Shown here: piece after piece, positions 1 through 7,598 of the stretch
How the letters are laid out: each line of letters begins with the position of its first letter
Numbering within the stretch: position 1 is the stretch's first letter
DNA from: a virus
Direction: 5' to 3' (one strand)
Virus record (IMG/VR): IMGVR_UViG_3300031211_000487
Location: 1 to 20,578 of that record
DNA length: 20,578 nt
Program-made: the position numbers and the translations under genes
Notes under the pieces: model-generated
The model's database searches: none
The model's input: the letters and a program-made list of their open reading frames with translations, nothing else
What the model was told of the DNA's origin: nothing

Positions 1-248
1 CTAATGTTATTTTAGGATTATTTAGTCCTTTTAGACATGATATTCCTGAATATTGGGGTTATGATATTAAATTATTTAAAGATAATATAAGATTTTTAGA
101 AATTTTAGGAGGTCGTGATGGTGGTGGAGGTACTGTATGTCCATTATATTTTGATGGAGCTGTTAATTACTTTAGAGAACTGCCATTACCTGATAATATA
201 AAAAGAATTAAGAATGTTTACAGATTATTAAACAAAATAAGACAATAA
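1..248 (+). CDS. DnaB-like replicative helicase/RecA-fold ATPase, C-terminal fragment (5' end outside window)
   Basis: An open frame enters from the left edge (codons from base 3) and stops with TAA at 246-248, giving the last 81 residues. The tail reads LEILGGRDGGGGTV, then LYFDGAVNYFRELPLP. This resembles the C-terminal strand-hairpin of DnaB-family helicases, where a conserved arginine and glycines (R-x-G-x-x-G) precede the last beta strands. In that family the protein is a hexameric 5'-3' helicase that unwinds the phage fork and partners the primase; a primase gene lies 3 kb downstream and an SSB-like gene in between. The Walker motifs are outside the window, so the assignment rests on the tail and the neighbourhood. 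Another RecA-fold phage ATPase is possible. Confidence 0.55.
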   Translation, partial: NVILGLFSPFRHDIPEYWGYDIKLFKDNIRFLEILGGRDGGGGTVCPLYFDGAVNYFRELPLPDNIKRIKNVYRLLNKIRQ

Positions 249-251
249 ATT

Positions 252-644
252 ATGGAAGGATTAATAAAAAACAATAAGCTTATTGCTGACTTTATAGGAG
301 CTAGTAAAACTAGTAATTGTAAAGATAATGAAATGTTTATACCTGGCCAAACAATATGTAGAATAGATACTATTGAATTAGGTAAAGGACATATTTTAAA
401 ATTTCATAAATCATGGGATTGGTTAATGCCTGTAGTTGAAAAAATTGAAAGTGAATTTTGCAGTTCTAATATTCACTATTATAGTGCTGGTATGATGAAA
501 CAAGAATATGTTGTTGAATTTTTAGGTTATAATATTGATTATGATAATTCTCAGTATGATAAATCTAAAATTAAAGCTGTTTATAAAGCAGTAATTAAAT
601 TTATTAAATGGTATAATGAAAATAAAGTAAATGAGCCTAGTTAA
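252..644 (+). CDS. Conserved phage protein of unknown function (130 aa)
   Basis: The gene starts 3 bases after the helicase stop and its 3' end overlaps the next gene by 14 bases, so it is translated as part of the same unit. The protein is soluble, with no signal peptide or membrane segment. Its centre, around residues 48-62, carries LKFHKSWDWLMPVVEKIE, a tryptophan-rich helical stretch that I have the impression recurs in small proteins of Bacteroidota phages; I cannot name a domain. The C-terminal third is a predicted amphipathic helix rich in Lys and Tyr. There is no Shine-Dalgarno sequence in the leader. No function is offered; the position between helicase and DNA-repair genes suggests an accessory role in DNA metabolism. 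Confidence 0.75.
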   Translation: MEGLIKNNKLIADFIGASKTSNCKDNEMFIPGQTICRIDTIELGKGHILKFHKSWDWLMPVVEKIESEFCSSNIHYYSAGMMKQEYVVEFLGYNIDYDNSQYDKSKIKAVYKAVIKFIKWYNENKVNEPS

Positions 645-1497
645 AAAAGTAACTAGGAAATCAATGATGATAAGATATTCAGGTAGAAGTTCTGATTATA
701 TAAGTCCTTCATTTGGATATGGATGTTTATTAAATTGTAGTTATTGCTATATGAAAAGACATAGACCAGAAGGTTTAGATATCCCTAAAAATATAGAAGA
801 TATCTTAACTGCTGTAGATCATCATGTAGTGTTTGAAACAATTGATAAACCTAATCAAACAGATTCTAAATTTGTTACTTATGATATTTCTTGTAATGAG
901 GACTTTGCTTTACATAGTAAATATTATGATTGGGAAAAAATATTTAGATTTTTTAGAGATCATAACAGAGCTAAAGCAACTTTAGCAACTAAAATAATTC
1001 CTAATCATTTTTTAAAATTTAATCCTTGGGAAAAAGTCAGAATTAGGTTTAGTTTAATGCCACAAAAATTAAGTACTATTTTTGAACCAAATACTCCTTC
1101 TATACTAGATAGAATTAAAGCTATTAATAGGTTCTATGAAGCAGGATATGACGTTCATGTTAACTTTAGTCCTGTAATACTATATAAAGGCTGGAAAACA
1201 GATTATATGGACTTATTTGGGCTATTAGATCAATATGTAAAAGAAGAATATAAAAAAGATGTATTAGCAGAAGTGATATTTTTAACTCATAACAAAGATA
1301 AACATGAAAACAATGTAAAAAACAAATTAGAAAAAGAGTATTTATTATGGAATCCTAAAATTCAAGAAAAGAAAATTTCTGAATATGGAGGAAAAAATGT
1401 TAGATACAAAAAAGTATTAAAAAAACAAGCTATTAATCAATTTAAAAACATACACAATGAAATAATACCTTGGAACACTATACGATATATATTTTAG
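631..1497 (+). CDS. Spore photoproduct lyase-like radical SAM protein
   Basis: This is a 288-residue radical SAM enzyme. The cluster motif is C32-x3-C36-x2-C39 (GCLLNCSYCYMKRH), the CX3CX2C spacing that binds the 4Fe-4S cluster and S-adenosylmethionine. The rest follows the SplB family: a second conserved cysteine, C88, in YDISCNED (matching the H-atom-donor Cys of Bacillus SPL), then KATLATK, RIRFSL, an FEPNTPSILDRI stretch, an AGYDVHVNFSPVILYKGW stretch and AEVIFLTH. Known members revert 5-thyminyl-5,6-dihydrothymine in UV-damaged DNA by a 5'-deoxyadenosyl radical without light. The protein is shorter than Bacillus SPL (about 340 aa) because it lacks the N-terminal extension. Repair of phage DNA is an inference; no spore genes are near. 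The gene overlaps its upstream neighbour by 14 bases and ends in TAG. Confidence 0.85.
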   Translation: MSLVKKVTRKSMMIRYSGRSSDYISPSFGYGCLLNCSYCYMKRHRPEGLDIPKNIEDILTAVDHHVVFETIDKPNQTDSKFVTYDISCNEDFALHSKYYDWEKIFRFFRDHNRAKATLATKIIPNHFLKFNPWEKVRIRFSLMPQKLSTIFEPNTPSILDRIKAINRFYEAGYDVHVNFSPVILYKGWKTDYMDLFGLLDQYVKEEYKKDVLAEVIFLTHNKDKHENNVKNKLEKEYLLWNPKIQEKKISEYGGKNVRYKKVLKKQAINQFKNIHNEIIPWNTIRYIF

Positions 1498-1561
1498 TAG
1501 AATAAAATATAAAATAATAAAATAGAATTCTGTTGTAAATAAAAAAGATTTTGTATATATT

Positions 1562-1582
1562 TTAGGAGATATTATAATGTAA
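1562..1582 (+). other. Shine-Dalgarno-like sequence followed by an ATG-TAA start-stop pair
   Basis: Between the lyase and the ATPase genes (1498-1655, no gene) lies TAGGAGAT at 1563-1570, 6 bases before ATG (1577-1579) that is followed at once by TAA (1580-1582). A purine-rich Shine-Dalgarno is otherwise rare in this window. This could be a start-stop element that holds a ribosome upstream of the next gene, a decayed gene start, or chance. Confidence 0.25.
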
Positions 1583-1655
1583 AAAACAAAATAGTATTTT
1601 TATTTAGATCAATTAAAAGGAAGAAAAAAAGAATTAATGAAAGAAAGAAAAATTT

Positions 1656-2417
1656 ATGGAATTACCTAAAAAGATTGTCAAATCGACATCTAAAAATCCA
1701 AGAACTATGATAATATATAGTCAACCAAAAATGGGCAAAACAACAGCTTTAGCTCAATTGGATGATTGTTTAATATTAGATATAGAGAATGGTAGTGAAT
1801 ATGTAGATGCTTTAAAAATAAATGTTAAGAAAGAAGCTAAGGAGCAGAAAAAGTTACCTATAGTAGTTCTTAAAAACATTATGAATAAAATTAAAGCAGC
1901 TAATGAAGAAAAAGATGGATATGTATATACAAGAATTGCTCTTGATACTGTATCTACTTTAGAAGAAATAGCTATACCTTTAGCTAATAAAATGTATAAA
2001 AATACGCCTATGGGTAGAAATTGGGAAGGTAAAAGTGTTTTAACATTGCCTCAAGGTGCAGGATATTATTATTTAAGAGAAGCTCTTAATAGCATTATCA
2101 ATGATTTAAGTGAACTTTGTGAAACACTCATACTATTAGGACATGTTAAAGATAAATTAGTTGAAAGAGAAGGAAAAGAAATGAATGAAAGAGGTATATC
2201 TTTAACTGGTAAAACAGGTCCTATCCTATGTGCTCAAGTTGATGCTATTGCTTATTTTTACAGAGATGAATTTGAGGGTAGATTAAATTTTAAACCTTCA
2301 GAATCTCTATTATCAGGTACTAGAATTAAACATCTTAGAAATAAAGATATTTTACTTTCTAAGTATGATCCTGACAAAGATACAGTAACTTCAAACTGGA
2401 CTCAAGTTTTTAAATAA
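1656..2417 (+). CDS. Sak4-like RecA-fold/AAA ATPase, probable phage recombination mediator
   Basis: This 253-residue P-loop ATPase has a Walker A at residues 21-30 (YSQPKMGKTT, where Ser22 replaces the usual first Gly) and a hydrophobic strand ending in D97 (YTRIALDTVST) as Walker B. A later strand, LILLGHVKDK (158-167), matches the sensor strand of the RecA fold. This arrangement is typical of the AAA_24/Sak4 group, small RecA-like ATPases that promote ssDNA annealing in phages together with the phage SSB. The SSB-like gene follows 24 bases downstream, which supports the call. The start chosen is ATG 1656; a second ATG at 1637 is out of frame. The P-loop type alone cannot exclude another role such as helicase loading. 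Confidence 0.8.
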   Translation: MELPKKIVKSTSKNPRTMIIYSQPKMGKTTALAQLDDCLILDIENGSEYVDALKINVKKEAKEQKKLPIVVLKNIMNKIKAANEEKDGYVYTRIALDTVSTLEEIAIPLANKMYKNTPMGRNWEGKSVLTLPQGAGYYYLREALNSIINDLSELCETLILLGHVKDKLVEREGKEMNERGISLTGKTGPILCAQVDAIAYFYRDEFEGRLNFKPSESLLSGTRIKHLRNKDILLSKYDPDKDTVTSNWTQVFK

Positions 2418-2441
2418 AAATAATAAATAAAACAAAGAAAT

Positions 2442-3029
2442 ATGATCAATTTAAATAACGTAAAAGAAAACAATATATCAATTTTTAACGGAGGTGAAGC
2501 AGGAGTAGCCAAAGCTAAATTAACTAAAATTGTAAAAAAACAACCAGAAGATAAACCACGTTCTCCTGATTACAAAATTTTTTTTGAAGATTCAGAAGGA
2601 GAAATTAATGTAGCTTTTTATATTCCAGATGGACAAAATGAAGCAGTTGCAAATAGAGAACTTGCAAGATTGTTAAGCATTGCTAGAGCACTTTTTGGAG
2701 ATGACTATGAATTTCCAGAAGTAAGTAGCTATGAAGATGGTTACAAGAAAATTATGGGATTACTTAAAAAAGAAGCAATAGGATCAAAATTTAATCTTTT
2801 TGTTTGTTATGGGTATGACAAAAATCCTAGTAAATATTTAGGAGTTAGAATGTTTGATTTTGTAGAATCAGGAGATGTATCTCTTGAAGAGACTAACTTA
2901 AAAGTTAAAAAATCAGATGTAATGAAACAAATTACACCTAATACAGAAGAAGATAATGGTACATCATTAAACGAAGCTATGGAAGAGTTAAAAGATAGTG
3001 AGGATGATGATGATTTTGAAACATTTTAA
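2442..3029 (+). CDS. Phage single-stranded DNA-binding protein (SSB-like)
   Basis: The 195-residue protein has an N-terminal beta-rich region (about 20-145) with AKLTKIVKKQ, PDYKIFFEDSEGEINVAFYI and YLGVRMFDFV, consistent with an OB-fold-like core, followed by a flexible linker and a very acidic tail ending DSEDDDDFETF. An acidic tip with a terminal aromatic residue is the hallmark of SSB proteins, which use it to recruit partners. Its place directly after a Sak4-like ATPase and before a primase fits ssDNA coating during replication and recombination. Sequence identity to bacterial Ssb is not visible by eye, so the call rests on tail, size and context. A strong terminator follows 28 bases after the stop. 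Confidence 0.7.
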   Translation: MINLNNVKENNISIFNGGEAGVAKAKLTKIVKKQPEDKPRSPDYKIFFEDSEGEINVAFYIPDGQNEAVANRELARLLSIARALFGDDYEFPEVSSYEDGYKKIMGLLKKEAIGSKFNLFVCYGYDKNPSKYLGVRMFDFVESGDVSLEETNLKVKKSDVMKQITPNTEEDNGTSLNEAMEELKDSEDDDDFETF

Positions 3030-3056
3030 TATCAATAGTTTATAAATAGTAACATT

Positions 3057-3084
3057 AAAGGGAGACTGACCATCTCCCTTTTTT
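3057..3084 (+). terminator. Rho-independent terminator after the SSB gene
   Basis: A perfect 9-bp stem, AAAGGGAGA (3057-3065) with TCTCCCTTT (3073-3081), encloses a 7-base loop and runs into a T tract (3079-3084). It closes the helicase-to-SSB unit. Confidence 0.9.
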
Positions 3085-3096
3085 AATTCAATAAAA

Positions 3097-3228
3097 ATGA
3101 ATAAGTTAATAGAAAGAGCAAAACAAATAGAAAAAATACAAAGTGAAACTTTGCAAGAATTTTATAAAGAAAACAAAATATTTCATGAAATTCACTTTAA
3201 TAATAATATAGCATTTACTATAAGATGA
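3097..3228 (+). CDS. Small ORF coupled to the primase gene (43 aa)
   Basis: ATG 3097 opens a 43-codon frame ending in TGA at 3226-3228. The protein is a charged helix with heptad-like spacing in MNKLIERAKQIEKIQ, followed by a short beta-like tail. Its stop overlaps the primase start as ATGA (3225-3228), the usual sign of translational coupling, and it lies just after the SSB terminator with an A-rich leader (AATAAAAATG). Without it the primase would have no leader of its own. I recognise no family; it may be a small primase partner or simply a leader peptide that sets primase translation. Confidence 0.6.
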   Translation: MNKLIERAKQIEKIQSETLQEFYKENKIFHEIHFNNNIAFTIR

Positions 3229-4232
3229 TAAATTTAAATAAAAAATCTCTTACTAAAAATAATTTATTAAATCATGTTACAGATTTAGATATATTTAATT
3301 TCTATTCTGGTATGAATTTAAAAATAAACAAACCAATTTTATCACCATTAAGAAATGAAAAAAACCCTTCATTTTCTTTATTTAAAGGTAAAGATGGTAA
3401 TATTTATTATAAAGATTTTGTTTTAGGAGGAGGAGATTGTATTAAATTTGTTGAAAAAATGTTTAATCTTAATCATTTAGAAGCTTTAAGCAAAATAGTT
3501 ATTGATTTTAATTTAAAATATTATTTTGATCATAAACCTTTAAATAGAACTATTAATAAAAATTTTGTTAAAGTAGATAGAGATAAAGAATTAGATAAAG
3601 TACAAGAAAGTTATTTAAATATTAGAACTAGAAAATGGAAAAAATATGATATAAAATATTGGAATCAATTTGGTATAAGATTATATACTTTAAAATATTA
3701 TAATGTTGTCCCAATAGAATATATTTTTATTAATGATAATATTATTAAAGCTGATAAATATGCTTATGCTTATGTTGAAAATAAAGATAAAGAATATAGT
3801 TTTAAAATATATCAACCATTTAATAAAAAAATAAAATGGCTTTCTTCTCATAACGAAAGTGTATGGCAAGGTTGGAATCAATTACCAAATATAGGTTACA
3901 ATTTAATTATAACTAAATCTTTAAAAGATATAATGTGTATTAGAGAAGTTTCAGGATTTCCTAGTACAGCATTGCAAACAGAAAACATTATTCCTAAAGA
4001 AAATGTATTTAAAGAATTGCAAAAAAGATTTGAAAATTTATATCTTTTATATGATAATGATTATGATTCAGAAACAAATTGGGGCAGAGAATTTGGTAAA
4101 AAATTTTGTAAAGAATTTAATATTATTCAAATAGAAATTCCTGATAAATTTAAATCAAAAGATATTTCAGATTTTACAAAAAAATTTGGAATTAGAGAAT
4201 CAAAAAAATTAATAAATAAATTAATAAAATGA
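3225..4232 (+). CDS. DnaG-like DNA primase with TOPRIM domain, zinc ligands lost
   Basis: The first 80 residues follow the CHC2 module of DnaG: SPLRNEKNPSFSLF (40-53), then VLGGGDCIKFVEKMF (66-80). However, the positions that bind zinc in DnaG (C-x2-H and C-x2-C) are Ser40, Arg43 and non-cysteine residues. A TOPRIM-type region follows at 225-300: NLIITKSLKDIMCI, then TALQTEN, then LYLLYDNDYDSETNWG with the acidic pair D277/D279. The Glu of the usual first TOPRIM motif (EGxxD) seems to be Lys231. The length of 335 aa is that of a primase without a helicase domain. It probably makes RNA primers with the DnaB-like helicase upstream. Starts and stops overlap as ATGA on both sides. Confidence 0.8.
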   Translation: MINLNKKSLTKNNLLNHVTDLDIFNFYSGMNLKINKPILSPLRNEKNPSFSLFKGKDGNIYYKDFVLGGGDCIKFVEKMFNLNHLEALSKIVIDFNLKYYFDHKPLNRTINKNFVKVDRDKELDKVQESYLNIRTRKWKKYDIKYWNQFGIRLYTLKYYNVVPIEYIFINDNIIKADKYAYAYVENKDKEYSFKIYQPFNKKIKWLSSHNESVWQGWNQLPNIGYNLIITKSLKDIMCIREVSGFPSTALQTENIIPKENVFKELQKRFENLYLLYDNDYDSETNWGREFGKKFCKEFNIIQIEIPDKFKSKDISDFTKKFGIRESKKLINKLIK

Positions 4233-4633
4233 AAAAAAATGAATTAGTATTAATAGCAGTATATGGCAGTTTAATAAAAGGATTGTCTAATCATAATATT
4301 ATTGTAAATTCAAAATATGTAGGAGTATTTGAATCTAAACCTGAATTTACTATGATAAGTTTAGAATCTTTTCCAGCATTAATAAATAAAGGAAACACAA
4401 GTATAACATTTCATGTTTATGCTGTAGATAAAGATGTTTTTGATTCTGTTAATGTTTTAGAAGGTTATCGTGGAGAAAATAAAAATAATTTTTATGAGAG
4501 AGGTATTTTAAAAACTCCATTTGGTAATGCTTTTTATTACTATCAAAATAAAAGCAAATTAAAAGAAAATAATCCTATAGTAGCATCAGGTAATTGGTAT
4601 GATCATTATACAACACAAGTAAAAACTTATTAA
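4229..4633 (+). CDS. Gamma-glutamylcyclotransferase-like (AIG2/GGCT fold) protein
   Basis: The 134-residue protein has the family's substrate loop AVYGSLIKGLSNH (residues 10-22; YGSL at 12-15) and a central FDSVNVLEGYRG stretch in which E78 lies at the catalytic glutamate position, followed by YERG. GGCT-fold enzymes cleave gamma-glutamyl amides with release of 5-oxoproline; AIG2-like members also act on gamma-glutamyl amines. It starts inside the primase stop (ATGA, 4229-4232) and ends 1 base before the ATP-grasp gene. It is the first gene of an amide-bond cassette, where it may remove or trim the gamma-glutamyl group made by the ligases. The physiological substrate cannot be read from sequence. 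Confidence 0.8.
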   Translation: MKKNELVLIAVYGSLIKGLSNHNIIVNSKYVGVFESKPEFTMISLESFPALINKGNTSITFHVYAVDKDVFDSVNVLEGYRGENKNNFYERGILKTPFGNAFYYYQNKSKLKENNPIVASGNWYDHYTTQVKTY

Positions 4634-4634
4634 T

Positions 4635-5501
4635 ATGAAAAAGTACAAATTGTTTAGACCAAGAATTAGAAGTAGACATCCTTCTCATTCACAATTAAGA
4701 CCAAAATATAAAAAATTACTTTTATTACCATTTAGATCTATTATTAGATTTGGTTCTTTTACTGAATTAAAAGATAATGAAGTAAATAAAAAAAGAATTG
4801 AAGTTAATAGTGTTAGTTCTATTAAAAATAGTGCTAATAAGCTACTAATGAAACAAAAATTTGCAACTAATAATATAAAAACAGCAATTTGGTTTAAATA
4901 TAATAATAACCAACAATTGTTTATTGATCAAAACACAAATGAACAAATTAACATTAATGAATTACCTTATCCTATTATATCTAAACATATTAAAGGTAGT
5001 AGAGGTATTGGAAATGTAAAACATGATAATGTTGATGCTCTTCAAAGATGGATGATAAATAAAAATTTTAATAATTATATATTTGAAAAATATTATAATT
5101 ATGTTAGAGAATATAGACTTCATGTAGATTCTGAAGGTTGTTTTTATTCTTGCAGAAAAATGTTAAAATCAGATTCTCCACAAGAACACAGATGGTATCG
5201 TAATAATGATTATTGTGTTTGGATTATGGAAGATAATGACTTGTTTGATAAACCAGTAAATTGGGAACAAATAGAAATAGAAAGTGTAAAAGCTTTAAAA
5301 GCAGTAGGACTTGATGTAGGTGCTATTGATTTAAGAATTCAATCTGCTACTACTAATAATGAAGAAAAAAGGGAAAATCCTGAATTTATTATAGTAGAAA
5401 TTAATTCTGCTCCTAGTTTTGGAGACGTTACATTAGAAAAATATATAAAACAATTACCTAAAATTTTAAAAAGAAAAAAATATGAGTCAAGTAGAAACTA
5501 A
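4635..5501 (+). CDS. ATP-grasp carboxylate-amine ligase
   Basis: The 288-residue protein shows the ATP-grasp order: an N-terminal part with IIRFGSFTEL (36-45) and a helix NSANKLLMKQKFAT (65-78); the ATP-binding strand and glycine loop IISKHIKGSRGIGN (114-127) with K117; the adenine-side segment YIFEKYYNYVREYRLHV (148-164); VGAIDLRI (228-235) with metal-site D232; and the final FIIVEINSAPSFGD (251-264) with E255 and N257 as magnesium ligands. The family joins a carboxylate to an amine through an acyl phosphate. The positively charged N-terminus (RPRIRSRHPSHSQLRPK) is unusual and could bind an acidic or nucleic-acid partner. The gene overlaps the amidotransferase gene by 20 bases. The substrates are unknown. 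Confidence 0.85.
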   Translation: MKKYKLFRPRIRSRHPSHSQLRPKYKKLLLLPFRSIIRFGSFTELKDNEVNKKRIEVNSVSSIKNSANKLLMKQKFATNNIKTAIWFKYNNNQQLFIDQNTNEQININELPYPIISKHIKGSRGIGNVKHDNVDALQRWMINKNFNNYIFEKYYNYVREYRLHVDSEGCFYSCRKMLKSDSPQEHRWYRNNDYCVWIMEDNDLFDKPVNWEQIEIESVKALKAVGLDVGAIDLRIQSATTNNEEKRENPEFIIVEINSAPSFGDVTLEKYIKQLPKILKRKKYESSRN

Positions 5502-6213
5502 ATCAGCATTAATTGGATTATTAGGACATCAACATTCTGGAAGATTTAATCCTGGGTATGGTCAAAATGCAGCTTATGTAGAATATTTTAGACAATTTGG
5601 AGATGTTATAATTATTGATGCTCAATGTGATCAAGTAATTCCTGTAGATTTACTAGTATTACCAGGAGGTAGAGATGTAAATCCTATGAATTATAAACAA
5701 AAGCCATTAATAGGAACTCAATCTTCAGATTTAGAGTATGAGTGGTTTTTTGCAAATATGTTTGAAAAGTATTTAGAAAAAGCAAATAATAAACAAACAG
5801 CTATTTATGGTATTTGTGCAGGTTTTCAAAACATTATAGTACATAGTGGAGGCTCTTTACAACAAGAATATGCACAAAAGCAATCAAATGATTTTAGAGG
5901 AGAATTAGTTGATTTATTAAAGTTTAATAATAAAGTAATTCAAAAATATTCTAATATTAGAGAAGCTTATAATAAAGAAAACTATAATATAGATTTTAAA
6001 AAAACTAATTCTATTCATCACCAATCTGCTATACCTTCAGATATTACTAATGATTTTGATATTCTTGCTATTAATAAAGAATTCTTTAATGTAGAATTTA
6101 TTATTCATAAAGAATTGCCTATGGCTGCAGAACAATCTCATCCTGAAGAAAGGATTAATCCAATACTTACAGATTCAATAATTAATCAACTTTTAAATTC
6201 TTTGCAAAAATGA
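5482..6213 (+). CDS. Class I glutamine amidotransferase (peptidase C26-like)
   Basis: The 243-residue protein has the triad Cys-His-Glu of class I amidotransferases: oxyanion strand LLVLPGGRDVNP (57-68), nucleophile elbow YGICAGFQN (109-117) with C112, a SIHHQSA segment (177-183), and EQSHPEERI (217-225) with H220 and E222. Related enzymes hydrolyse glutamine to feed ammonia to a ligase or, as in the C26 group, cleave gamma-glutamyl bonds (PuuD type). PGGRDVNP and the HHQ segment favour the gamma-glutamyl-hydrolase branch. It overlaps the ATP-grasp gene by 20 bases and the next gene by 4 (ATGA), so stoichiometric production with the ligase is likely. Whether it makes ammonia or cuts a gamma-glutamyl conjugate is open. 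Confidence 0.87.
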   Translation: MSQVETKSALIGLLGHQHSGRFNPGYGQNAAYVEYFRQFGDVIIIDAQCDQVIPVDLLVLPGGRDVNPMNYKQKPLIGTQSSDLEYEWFFANMFEKYLEKANNKQTAIYGICAGFQNIIVHSGGSLQQEYAQKQSNDFRGELVDLLKFNNKVIQKYSNIREAYNKENYNIDFKKTNSIHHQSAIPSDITNDFDILAINKEFFNVEFIIHKELPMAAEQSHPEERINPILTDSIINQLLNSLQK

Positions 6214-6800
6214 AAAATTTATTAATTACTTCTAATAATAGAAGTACAGAGTTAGTAAAAAATTTTAAAAATTTTACTATATTGGATATAAATAATCAAA
6301 ATTTTTTAAATAATTTCTTTAATTTTATAGAGAATAATCCTCAATCAGCATTAAAAAATTGCATAATAGACAATTTATATGAGTTATTTACAAAAAATTA
6401 TTCCAGTCAAGTAATATCTATTTTATATAGAAATTTTCATACCAAAACAGTTTTATTTAAAGAAGACGATTATGACGTAATACAATCTAATTCATTTTTT
6501 TCTATACCTATTTATAAAGAATCTATTAACAATAAAATTAAAGTCTTTAAAATAATTAAATTAGTGGATAGATATTTAAAAAGTGATAAATCATTATTTG
6601 ATTCAAAATCAATTTGTTATTTTTTAGAAAAAAATATAAATGAAAACAGTTTTTATATAGATAAAATAGATAAAAATCAAAATTTTTTAACTATAAATAA
6701 ATCATTTAAAATAAACTCTTCTGAATGGAATTTTATATTTTCTGAAAATTTAGAAGAAAACAGTGATTTAATTTTAAACATTTTAAAAGAAACAATATGA
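6210..6800 (+). CDS. Unknown protein embedded in the amide-bond cassette (196 aa)
   Basis: The frame is joined by ATGA overlaps to the class I amidotransferase upstream (6210-6213) and to the first amidoligase downstream (6797-6800). The protein is rich in Asn, Lys, Phe and Ile with no signal peptide or membrane segment. MKNLLITSNNRSTELVKNF at the start and LKNCIIDNLYELF (48-60) look like strand-helix repeats of a Rossmann-like fold, but I recognise no catalytic motif. Two cysteines (C50, C135) are present. Its fixed position between two amide enzymes suggests a carrier, substrate-binding or scaffold role, by inference only. Confidence 0.7.
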   Translation: MKNLLITSNNRSTELVKNFKNFTILDINNQNFLNNFFNFIENNPQSALKNCIIDNLYELFTKNYSSQVISILYRNFHTKTVLFKEDDYDVIQSNSFFSIPIYKESINNKIKVFKIIKLVDRYLKSDKSLFDSKSICYFLEKNINENSFYIDKIDKNQNFLTINKSFKINSSEWNFIFSENLEENSDLILNILKETI

Positions 6801-7594
6801 GCATTATAAAAAAAGTAACAATAGGAGCTGACCCAGAATTATTTTTTATCAAAAATAATAAAGCTAAAAGTGTAGAAGGGTTAATTGGAGGAACTAAAGA
6901 AGACCCTATTCCTTTAGACAGAGAAGGATTTTTTCTACAAGAAGACAATGTAATGGCAGAATTTAATATTCCTCCTTCTAGAAATTCTCAAGAGTTTTCA
7001 GACAACATAGAATATGCTTTAGATAATATTGAAACTATTGCTAAAGTTAATGATTGTAAATTAGCAATTATTCCTTCTATGAAATTTGATAAAGAAGAAT
7101 TAAATTCTGAACAAGGTATGCTTTTTGGATGTTTAGCAGATACTAACGCTTATACTAGATATGAAAATCCTAGAGTAGAAATTAAAGAAAATATTAGAGT
7201 AGCAGGTGGACATATTCATATTGGATATGAGAATTCTGATACAGAAACTAATATTAAATTAATAAGAGCTTTAGATATCTTTTTAGGTTTGCCTTCTTTA
7301 GTTAAAGATAAAGATACAAAAAGAAGAGAATATTATGGCTCTGCAGGTTCTTTTAGAGAAAAAACTTTTGGAGTAGAGTACAGAGTATTGTCTAATTTTT
7401 GGATTAAAGATGAAGAAAGTAGAAAATGGGCATTTAATCAAGTAAAACAAGCAATAAATTTTATCAATTCTGGAAGTATGGACATGGTAGATATAAAAAC
7501 TTTAGCTCAAGTAAAGTTAGCTATTGATGATAATGATATATCATTAGCAATGTCATTAGAAGAAAAAATAATTAATAATTTTGTAATAAAATAA
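6797..7594 (+). CDS. Amidoligase, COOH-NH2 ligase type 2-like (first copy)
   Basis: The 265-residue protein matches the phage amidoligase family of the glutamine-synthetase/GCS fold: TIGADPELFF (8-17) with the metal-binding acidic pair D12/E14, MAEFNIPPS (53-61) with E55 and N57, GGHIHIGYE (137-145) with two histidines, and FGVEYRVLSNFW (191-202) with the basic residue that contacts phosphate. Family members are predicted to activate a carboxylate with ATP and condense it with an amine. Family proteins occur in phages such as the phiEco32 group. It follows the unknown gene by an ATGA overlap and precedes the class II amidotransferase by 4 bases. The acceptor is not known. Confidence 0.87.
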   Translation: MSIIKKVTIGADPELFFIKNNKAKSVEGLIGGTKEDPIPLDREGFFLQEDNVMAEFNIPPSRNSQEFSDNIEYALDNIETIAKVNDCKLAIIPSMKFDKEELNSEQGMLFGCLADTNAYTRYENPRVEIKENIRVAGGHIHIGYENSDTETNIKLIRALDIFLGLPSLVKDKDTKRREYYGSAGSFREKTFGVEYRVLSNFWIKDEESRKWAFNQVKQAINFINSGSMDMVDIKTLAQVKLAIDDNDISLAMSLEEKIINNFVIK

Positions 7595-7598
7595 AAAT

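Noticed and set aside
1498-1655. Promoter in the gap before the Sak4-like gene
   Set aside because: AT-rich stretches resemble -7 boxes, but none matches TAnnTTTG with a correctly spaced TTG.
3690-3881. Minus-strand frame of 63 codons
   Set aside because: Lies antisense within the primase; Ile/Phe-rich shadow composition and no supporting motif.
6733-6948. Minus-strand frame of 71 codons
   Set aside because: Antisense to the start of the first amidoligase; no motif or leader.
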